Source of the DNA: JBBQFI01 sp038237805
Lineage (GTDB): Bacteria; Verrucomicrobiota; Verrucomicrobiia; Chthoniobacterales; UBA10450
Assembly: GCA_038237805.1 (NCBI GenBank)
Contig: JBBRYI010000013.1
Coordinates: 1-64,000 of the forward strand
Direction: 5' to 3'
Length of the DNA: 64,000 nt
Every line of letters begins with the position of its first letter. Within the stretch, counting starts at the first letter, position 1. Below, in pieces: positions 58,499-64,000 of this stretch. The notes beneath the pieces are model-generated. The model was not told the DNA's origin and made no database searches. It saw only the letters and a program-made list of their open reading frames with translations. The position numbers and the translations under genes were made by a program.

Positions 58499-60388
58499 TC
58501 AACGGTCGCTGCCTTTGCCTAACGAGCCGTGCTCGCTTGTTTTTGCGGGGGCGACGCGCAAACCTTCCAGAATCTCGGTGTATCGCGGATCGCCGCGGAG
58601 CGCGCTCCAGGCAGGATCGAATTTCAACTGGCCGTAATCCACGCCGCCGGGAATGGTGGCCGAGCGCGTCAGGTGTTGTATGGCAGAATCAATGTCTCCA
58701 ACCCAGGCGTAGATCATCGCCAAAGTCGTGATGACGGATGCGCCGTCAACAGCGTCCTGGCTCAAGGGACGTAACTCGACGGCGCGTTGCCCTCCCGCCA
58801 CCGCTTCAGAATTTCGTCCGAGGACTGCATCGCTGAGCCCGAGAATGCCGAGCAACGATGCGTCGTCCGGCGTTGCCCGGAGTTTTGTCTCGATCTTTTC
58901 TCGCGCAACCGCGAAGGCGGCGCGCGTTTTTGGCGGATCGTTTTGTGCGCGTGCAATCAACGCCGCGAACCATGAGCGCGGCAACAACAAGCCATTGCTC
59001 CCCACAAGTTCTTCAAGCTTTGTGGCATCGAGAATTTTTCCCGCTGACACCGGATCGCCTTCGTAAAGCGCAAGGTTGATCCGCGTCGACGTGGTTGCAC
59101 CATCGGGATCGTAGGCCGCAGGGAGCGAGTCCAATTCTTCATGCGCACTTTTGGTGTCGCCTTTTTCCAATTCGATCTCCGCACGGAGCAGGTTGAAATA
59201 ATCCTTCGAGTCAGGGTTCGCGGCGATGGCGCGCGCAAGGACAACTCCTTCTTCATCGTATCGGCGCAGAATGTCGTAAAGAACAGAGAGACTGTTTAGA
59301 AATTGCGAATTGCGCGGATCCAATTCCACGGCTTTTTCCTCGTTCTTGATCGCGTCGTTCCATTGGGCCTGTCGCCGATCGATCCAGCCAGTGAGCGAAT
59401 ACATCTCCGCATTATTCGGCAACGCACGCCGTGCGATCGCCAGCTCTTCACGTGCCCGCGCATAATCGCGATTACCGTGATAATGAACGAGCGCCTGCAC
59501 CAAATGCGCTTCGCCCAAGTCGGGTGCGATGCTGAGCGCACGTTGCGCCATTGCTCTCGCCTGCGCTAACCGTGGCGGCGTGCGGTCGAGCCCGTACCAA
59601 TAAAGCGCATCGTTCGCTTGCGCTGCCAGGCAGTAAGCGAGAGCGAAGTTCGCATCGCGCGAGATGGCGTGATCGAGCAGGCGCAATGATTTCTCGAGCG
59701 TTTCCTTCCAGTTCGGCGTGTCGTGAAAATTGTTGATCAGCTCTTTCGCCTGCAGATAAACATCGAAAGCTTCCAGATCCCGTGTCGGCCGCACATTGAT
59801 CGCCGTCTTTTCGCTCGCGGAAAGATTTGCTTTGAGTTCTGTGGAAATTTTTTCCGCGACTTCACTTTGGATTGCGAAAACATCGGCCAAAGCGCGGTCG
59901 TAATATTCCGCCCAAGTGTGTACGTCAGTGCGTGTATCGATTAACTGCGCGGTGATGCGAATCTTGTCCCGGTAGCGGCGGACGCTGCCCTCGAGAACGT
60001 ACGCTACGCCAAGTGTCTGGCCGATCTCACGTAAGTTCTTGTTCGTGCCGCGATATTTCATCACCGAACTGCGACTGATGACCTTGAGATCGGAAACTTT
60101 TGCCAGCGCCGTTAAAATATCGTCCTGAATACCGTCGGCGAAATAGGTGTTCTGATTGTCATCGCTGAAATTATCAAACGGCAACACGGCAACACTTTTC
60201 TCGGGTACAAAGGGCGATTCCGCCGGCGGCGCGGGCATTCGTTCGAGCCGATGAATCGATAGCACCACGCCGACCGCAAGCGGCAGCAGTAAGAGAGCAT
60301 AAAGCAATCTGCTTTGCTTTCTGTTTGCTTCAGTGCCCTCGGGTTCCGAAAAAATATGCTCCGTTGGCGTCTTCATCCGAAAAGGCAT
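58499..60388 (-). CDS. TPR protein with TolB/FlgO-like domain and one membrane helix
   Basis: From ATG 60388 this is a 629-residue protein. A membrane helix lies at about 28-45 (LLYALLLLPLAVGVVLSIHR). Then comes a domain found in cyclase- and CadC-type TPR proteins (KSVAVLPFDNFSDDNQNTYF, ADGIQDDILTALAKVSDLKV, VAYVLEGSVRRYRDKIRITA). Residues about 200-600 hold TPR helices for protein binding. Proteins of this design often begin with an adenylate/guanylate cyclase, kinase or winged-helix domain, which is missing here. The open frame upstream (60389-60511) looks like the tail of such a cyclase, so this may be the surviving part of a longer gene. Confidence 0.75.
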   Translation of the reverse strand: MPFRMKTPTEHIFSEPEGTEANRKQSRLLYALLLLPLAVGVVLSIHRLERMPAPPAESPFVPEKSVAVLPFDNFSDDNQNTYFADGIQDDILTALAKVSDLKVISRSSVMKYRGTNKNLREIGQTLGVAYVLEGSVRRYRDKIRITAQLIDTRTDVHTWAEYYDRALADVFAIQSEVAEKISTELKANLSASEKTAINVRPTRDLEAFDVYLQAKELINNFHDTPNWKETLEKSLRLLDHAISRDANFALAYCLAAQANDALYWYGLDRTPPRLAQARAMAQRALSIAPDLGEAHLVQALVHYHGNRDYARAREELAIARRALPNNAEMYSLTGWIDRRQAQWNDAIKNEEKAVELDPRNSQFLNSLSVLYDILRRYDEEGVVLARAIAANPDSKDYFNLLRAEIELEKGDTKSAHEELDSLPAAYDPDGATTSTRINLALYEGDPVSAGKILDATKLEELVGSNGLLLPRSWFAALIARAQNDPPKTRAAFAVAREKIETKLRATPDDASLLGILGLSDAVLGRNSEAVAGGQRAVELRPLSQDAVDGASVITTLAMIYAWVGDIDSAIQHLTRSATIPGGVDYGQLKFDPAWSALRGDPRYTEILEGLRVAPAKTSEHGSLGKGSDR

Positions 60389-60511
60389 CTGCGGATTCCC
60401 GAACTCTTCCGCATATAAATTAACGACCGAGATGTTTTGCGCGTGTTTTAGCTCTACTTCGCCGATCGGATACAGACGCGGTCGCCAGCGCTCGACTTGT
60501 TCCAGATCTTC
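60389..60511 (-). pseudogene. Possible remnant of a class III cyclase domain fused in frame to the TPR gene
   Basis: The frame upstream of ATG 60388 is open for 41 codons after a TGA and contains RLYPIGEVELKHAQNISVVN then LYAEEFGNPQ. This resembles the end of class III nucleotide cyclase domains (LG..ELK.V..P..V). It has no start codon of its own. The rest of the cyclase is absent, which suggests a 5' deletion. Confidence 0.45.
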
Positions 60512-60553
60512 TCAGTTCAAGTGACAATCGTTGGCATCAAACGTCGATAGGCT

Positions 60554-60727
60554 CTATCGGCCTCCACGCGGTCCTGTTGTCCCTCTTGTTCTTCCATCGG
60601 GAGCTTTCATCGTTTTCGAATCGTAAGAGGAGGCTGTGTTCCCGGTCGCTTCTTTGTGATTGCAACAAGAGGCCAGGAATATCAGCGCGAAAGCGGCGAT
60701 GGCGCACGTAACAAATTTTCGTTTCAT
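60554..60727 (-). CDS. Small lipoprotein
   Basis: This 57-residue protein starts at ATG 60727 and has a lipobox signal (FVTCAIAAFALIFLASCCNH). The short mature part is Ser/Thr/Lys/Gly-rich and ends in GTTGPRGGR. No family is recognised. It diverges from the decarboxylase gene. It resembles entericidin-like small lipoproteins only in size and layout. Confidence 0.6.
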   Translation of the reverse strand: MKRKFVTCAIAAFALIFLASCCNHKEATGNTASSYDSKTMKAPDGRTRGTTGPRGGR

Positions 60728-60817
60728 GGCTAACGAGACTGCGGCGATGACATGTATTAGGCAAGGCAGAACTTCCGCTGTCTTGTGTGACAAGGCCCGA
60801 GCGCCTAGAAGCTAGTC

Positions 60818-62311
60818 ATGAGCGTGAATTCTCTCGATCCTTCGCGAGAAGAAATCTGCCAGATGGGCAACGCCGCCGTGGATGCAGTGGCGAGCTATCT
60901 CGCTTCGATGGGCGACCGAAGCGTTTATCCGCAAACCACGGCGCGCGAGATTCGGGAAAAATTGGAAAGCAAATTACCCGAACAAGGAATTGGGTTTGAG
61001 CGATTGCTCGAGACTTTCCGTGACATCATTGTGCCAATGAGTCGACACAATGCGCATCCGCGCATGTTCGGTTATGTGCAAGCGCCTGGCACAGCGATCG
61101 CCGCGTTCGCAGATCTGCTCGCCTCGACCTTGAATGCCAATCTCACCGCTTGGCGTTCGGCTCCGGCGGCGGTCGAGTTGGAGCGCCTAACGATTAATTG
61201 GATCAAGGAAATTCTTGGTTACGATGCGACGGCCACGGGCTTGTTTGTTAGCGGCGGTTCGATGGCGAACATGGCGGCGCTGGCGGCGGCGCGACAATCA
61301 AAAGCGCCATCCGACTTCGCAGGCAAAGGCGCGCAGTCTCTGCCGCAGATGATGCGTCTCTATTGTTCGGAAGAAACACATTATTCGGTGGATAAGGCTG
61401 CGGCGCTGCTCGGAATAGGGCGAGACAATGTGCGCAAGATCGCGGTCGATGAGAATTTCAAAATTCGCATCGACGACCTTGTCGCGAAGATCAGCGAAGA
61501 TCTTGAAGCTGGGCATTTGCCCTTCTGCGTCGTGGCCAACGCGGGCACAGTGATGACTGGTGCGTTCGATCCGCTCGACCGTGTCGTTGAAGTAGCCCGG
61601 CGCTTTAATCTTTGGCTGCACGTCGATGCGGCCTATGGCGGTTTCGCAACGCTCGCGCAATCGGCGCGGTCCTTGTTCGCCGGCATTGACGAAGCTGATT
61701 CCGTGGCGCTTGATCCGCATAAGTGGCTTTATCTCCCCGTGGATTGCGGTTGCGTCTTGTATCGCAACGCGGAAACCGGGCGCGCGACGTTCGCGCACGA
61801 AGCGGAATATACCCGCGTCCTCAATCAGCAAGCCGATGAAGCATTTGCCTTTTGGGATTACGGTCCGGAACTTTCGCGCCGTTTTCGCGCGCTGAAAGTT
61901 TGGATGATGTTGAAAGGCGTCGGGCTGCGCGCTCTGGCTCAAGCGATTGAAAAAGACCTCGCCTGCGCCAGGCATTTCGAGCGTCTCGTCAAGACAAGTG
62001 AAGATTTTGAAATGCTCGCGCCAGTCGAACTGTCGATTTTTTGTTTCCGTTATGTGCCGCCGAAACTGCAACGCGCCCTCGCGAATGCTGATGAGGTCGA
62101 ACGGTCGCGGATCGAAGAAAAGCTAGACGCGTTGAACGAGCAATTGCTGACGGACCTTCAGCGCGACGGGAGCTCTTACTTGTCGAATGCGCGCATCGGT
62201 GGGCGTTTCAGTTTACGCGGCTGCGTGATGAACTACCGCACGACACTTCGCGACATGGAAATTCTGCTTAGCGACTTGCGCCGCGTCGCGGCAAGCGCGA
62301 ACGACTCATGA
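60818..62311 (+). CDS. Group II pyridoxal-dependent (aromatic amino acid) decarboxylase
   Basis: This 497-residue enzyme belongs to the AADC/DOPA decarboxylase group. It has HNAHPRMFGYVQAPGTAIAA, LFVSGGSMANMAALAAARQ, VVANAGTVMTGAFDPLDRVV and WLHVDAAYGGFATLAQSARS with the PLP-binding Asp. The Schiff-base lysine is in VALDPHKWLYLPVDCGCVLY. The C-terminal FSLRGCVMNYRTTLRDMEIL is typical. It removes the carboxyl group from an aromatic or similar amino acid, giving an amine. Substrate unproven. It ends two bases before the tRNA-Arg gene on the other strand. Codons ERLTI contain a GCCTAACGA word (61185-61193). Confidence 0.92.
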   Translation: MSVNSLDPSREEICQMGNAAVDAVASYLASMGDRSVYPQTTAREIREKLESKLPEQGIGFERLLETFRDIIVPMSRHNAHPRMFGYVQAPGTAIAAFADLLASTLNANLTAWRSAPAAVELERLTINWIKEILGYDATATGLFVSGGSMANMAALAAARQSKAPSDFAGKGAQSLPQMMRLYCSEETHYSVDKAAALLGIGRDNVRKIAVDENFKIRIDDLVAKISEDLEAGHLPFCVVANAGTVMTGAFDPLDRVVEVARRFNLWLHVDAAYGGFATLAQSARSLFAGIDEADSVALDPHKWLYLPVDCGCVLYRNAETGRATFAHEAEYTRVLNQQADEAFAFWDYGPELSRRFRALKVWMMLKGVGLRALAQAIEKDLACARHFERLVKTSEDFEMLAPVELSIFCFRYVPPKLQRALANADEVERSRIEEKLDALNEQLLTDLQRDGSSYLSNARIGGRFSLRGCVMNYRTTLRDMEILLSDLRRVAASANDS

Positions 62312-62313
62312 AG

Positions 62314-62387
62314 TGCGCCCGGCGCGGATCGAACGCGCAACCTACGGCTTCGGAGGCCGTCACTCTATCCAATTGAGCTACGGGCGC
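62314..62387 (-). tRNA. tRNA-Arg (anticodon CCG)
   Basis: The minus strand gives acceptor GCGCCCG with CGGGCGC, D arm TAGCTCAATTGGATAGAG, anticodon stem ACGGC/GCCGT with loop CTCCGAA, and T arm GCGTTCGATCCGC. The discriminator is A. CCA is not encoded. Confidence 0.95.
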
Positions 62388-62502
62388 GAGGCGTCGGATT
62401 ATAATGACGGCACTGCCATTTCACAACCGACCGAACTTCAGTTTGCAATTTCGTCCGGGGCGCATGAAAATGTCGGCCCGCCAGCGGGCGAGGAGGACGG
62501 TT

Positions 62503-62844
62503 ATGAACAGCATCATCGACGCGATCGAACGCGAGCAATTCAAAAAGGAAATTACGCCATTCAAGGTGGGTGATGGCGTGCGCGTGCATACGCGCGTGGT
62601 TGAGGGCGATAAAGAGCGCATCCAGATTTTCGCTGGAATCGTCATCGGTCGCAAAGGCCGCGGTTTAAATGAAACTTTCACCGTCCGGCGAATTTCCTAC
62701 GGCGAAGGAGTCGAGCGAATTTTTCCGCTGCACTCTCCCCGCATTGCCAAACTGGAAGTGGAGAAACAAGGCCGGGCGCGTCGCGCAAAACTTAATTATC
62801 TGCGCCAGCGCAAAGGCAAGGAAGCGACATCAGTGAGAGAGTGA
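62503..62844 (+). CDS. rplS: 50S ribosomal protein L19
   Basis: This 113-residue protein is typical L19: IIDAIEREQFKKEITPFKVG, VRVHTRVVEGDKERIQIFAG, IVIGRKGRGLNETFTVRRIS and EGVERIFPLHSPRIAKLEVE. ATG 62503 is chosen because AGGAGGA stands six bases before it and the length matches the family. Longer frames start at 62404 but lack this site. A GCCCG/CGGGC hairpin covers the ribosome site region and may modulate translation. A TATAAT hexamer at 62400-62405 may be its -10 box. Confidence 0.96.
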   Translation: MNSIIDAIEREQFKKEITPFKVGDGVRVHTRVVEGDKERIQIFAGIVIGRKGRGLNETFTVRRISYGEGVERIFPLHSPRIAKLEVEKQGRARRAKLNYLRQRKGKEATSVRE

Positions 62845-62904
62845 GTGAGTCAGCGATTTAGCGATTGATTCAATCGCCCGCTCGCTCAATCGTTCACTCG
62901 CTAA
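62845..62904. repeat. Low-complexity inverted repeat between rplS and rnhB
   Basis: The gap is made of GTGAG, GCGATTTAG and ATTCAATCG-like words. ATTTAGCGATTGA at about 62850 matches the reverse complement of the end (…CACTCGCTAAAT) imperfectly, so a hairpin can form. It shares its GATTTAGCGATT word with 24884-24920. Confidence 0.5.
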
Positions 62905-63540
62905 ATGTATCGACGTTGTGGTTTCCGTTTCGAAAAAAGGCTGCGCGCCATCGGTGTTGTGCGCATCGCGGGAATCGATGAAGTCGGACGGGGCGCTCTC
63001 GCCGGGCCGGTGGTTGCCGCCGCCGTCATTCTGCCGGAAAAATTTCGGCATCGGAAGTTAAAGGATTCCAAGCAACTCGCGCCGGAACTGCGCGAGGAAA
63101 TTTATCACGAACTCCTCGCGCGAGATGAAATTGCCTGGGCGATCGGTGTAATTGATTCGATCGAGATCGATCAGATTAATATCCTGCGCGCTACTCATAA
63201 AGCGATGCGCGCTGCGATCGCCGCGCTGAGCGCTCAGCCCGAACACGCGTTGATTGACGGTCTTCCGGTATTTCCTTTTCCGCTTCCGCAGACCGCTATC
63301 ATCGACGGGGATTGCATCAGTCTCAGCATTGCGGCGGCAAGTGTGATCGCCAAAGTGACGCGCGATACTTTAATGCGTGAATTCTGCGCACGTTTTCCGG
63401 AATATTGTTTCAGCCAGCACAAAGGTTATGGAACGGATCTCCACCTAATCAGACTTCATGAATTCGGACCCTGCCCCATCCATCGCCGATCGTTTGAGCC
63501 GGTGGCGCAACCGCTTTTCGATTTCGCGCACGAAATCTAA
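62905..63540 (+). CDS. rnhB: Ribonuclease HII
   Basis: This 211-residue enzyme cleaves the RNA strand of RNA-DNA hybrids and starts removal of misincorporated ribonucleotides. The active site is visible as IAGIDEVGRGALAGPVVAAA (Asp25, Glu26), LKDSKQLAPELREEI, INILRATHKAMRAAI, ALIDG and IDGDCISLSIAAASVIAKVT. KGYGTDLHLIRLHEFGPCPI then HRRSF end the fold. Length is typical. The last 83 bases overlap the start of yraN in another frame. Confidence 0.95.
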   Translation: MYRRCGFRFEKRLRAIGVVRIAGIDEVGRGALAGPVVAAAVILPEKFRHRKLKDSKQLAPELREEIYHELLARDEIAWAIGVIDSIEIDQINILRATHKAMRAAIAALSAQPEHALIDGLPVFPFPLPQTAIIDGDCISLSIAAASVIAKVTRDTLMREFCARFPEYCFSQHKGYGTDLHLIRLHEFGPCPIHRRSFEPVAQPLFDFAHEI

Positions 63541-63922
63541 GCCGCAGCATATTCGACGCGGTAAACGCGGCGAAGATCTCGCCTGTCGTTTTCTTCGACG
63601 GTGCGGTTACAAAATTCTCTATCGTAATTTTCGCGGTCGCCGCGGCGGCGAAATCGACATCGTTTGTCGCGACCGGGAGACGTTGGTTTTCGTGGAAGTG
63701 AAAACTCGCGCTGACGAAAGTTTTGGACGGCCCTTCGAAACGTTACGTCACGATCAGCGTGAACGAATTTCTGTCGGCGGACTCGCCTGGCTTCGATTGC
63801 TCGACAATCCCGACATTCTTTTTCGCTTTGACGTCGTCGAAGTCGTTATGACGGAAAACGAACCTCCGCGCTTCGAGTTGATCCGAAATGCTTTTCAGCT
63901 TGCCGGTCATTACATTTATTAG
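63458..63922 (+). CDS. yraN: YraN/UPF0102-family endonuclease-like protein
   Basis: This 154-residue protein has the Holliday-resolvase-like fold signature: RRGKRGEDLACRFLRRCGYK then ILYRNFRGRRGGEIDIVCRD and ETLVFVEVKTRADESFGRPF, with the E...D..EVK metal-binding residues. The function in vivo is unproven. It follows rnhB as in many bacteria. ATG 63458 gives an 83-base overlap with rnhB and a polar 30-residue leader. A start closer to RRGKRGE is possible, although no other ATG is in that part of the frame. Confidence 0.88.
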   Translation: MNSDPAPSIADRLSRWRNRFSISRTKSKPQHIRRGKRGEDLACRFLRRCGYKILYRNFRGRRGGEIDIVCRDRETLVFVEVKTRADESFGRPFETLRHDQRERISVGGLAWLRLLDNPDILFRFDVVEVVMTENEPPRFELIRNAFQLAGHYIY

Positions 63923-63958
63923 CGTAAGCTGGATTCTAGTTCGTACCGTCCTCCGATT

Positions 63959-64000
63959 ATGAGAACGAAAGTCGCAATCCTTCTTTGTCTTGCATTTGCA
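63959..64000 (+). CDS. Start of an exported protein (cut by window edge)
   Basis: From ATG 63959 the frame reads MRTKVAILLCLAFA, a typical signal-peptide start, and leaves the window. The product cannot be named. Confidence 0.5.
   Translation, partial: MRTKVAILLCLAFA

Overview
The window looks like chromosomal DNA of a moderately GC-rich, Gram-negative bacterium, most likely a Verrucomicrobiota member near the soil Chthoniobacterales/Spartobacteria. This is inferred from gene content, not from a phylogeny. Supporting genes are a fused LpxC-FabZ enzyme beside lpxA, an autotransporter with a beta-barrel, a TIGR03790-type protein, Pro/Ser/Thr-rich secreted proteins, GTG/TTG starts and many short hairpin repeats between genes.

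Layout. 1-3.8 kb is an accessory region: the end of a tyrosine recombinase, three orphan RHS C-terminal tips each followed by a small putative immunity gene, a 120-bp palindromic element and a remnant of spmA. 3.9-12.7 kb holds a glutathionyl-hydroquinone reductase-like gene, a lone receiver protein, a regulator, a secreted subtilase and the autotransporter. 12.8-19.1 kb has recN, an MBL-fold hydrolase with a TIGR03790 protein, and lpxA with lpxC/fabZ. 19.3-29.5 kb has a secreted sugar-dehydrogenase-like protein, then a long minus-strand block: exonuclease, FlgD-like secreted protein, GH57 branching enzyme, aminotransferase, tandem NDK, prmA and a two-receiver regulator. 29.9-32.2 kb has tRNA-Gly and an ECF sigma/anti-sigma-like operon. 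32.1-39.1 kb is the translation operon nusA-infB-rbfA-nrnA-truB-ribF, whose leader carries an intrinsic terminator. 39.1-48.1 kb has an ArnT/PMT-like transferase, a marR-RND efflux operon and a large secreted beta-propeller protein. 48.1-52.1 kb has small envelope proteins, a pair of lipoproteins (one a papain-like peptidase) and lysA. 52.2-54.9 kb carries two soluble histidine kinases between a tRNA-Arg 5' fragment and the intact tRNA-Arg. 55-64 kb has rodZ-like, rimO, trxA, a TPR protein that seems to have lost a cyclase domain, an aromatic amino acid decarboxylase, tRNA-Arg, rplS, rnhB and yraN.

The signal I find most striking is not a gene. The 9-mer GCCTAACGA occurs at least 19 times (about 0.5 expected by chance), 15 times on the + strand. 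Thirteen copies extend to GCCTAACGART. It lies inside genes as well as between them and is often spelled with codons that look rare here (Arg AGG, Leu TTA/CTA), as if the DNA word itself were under selection. Other candidates are the RHS cassette array, the tRNA-bracketed kinase insert, the nusA leader attenuator and several perfect palindromes upstream of regulators.
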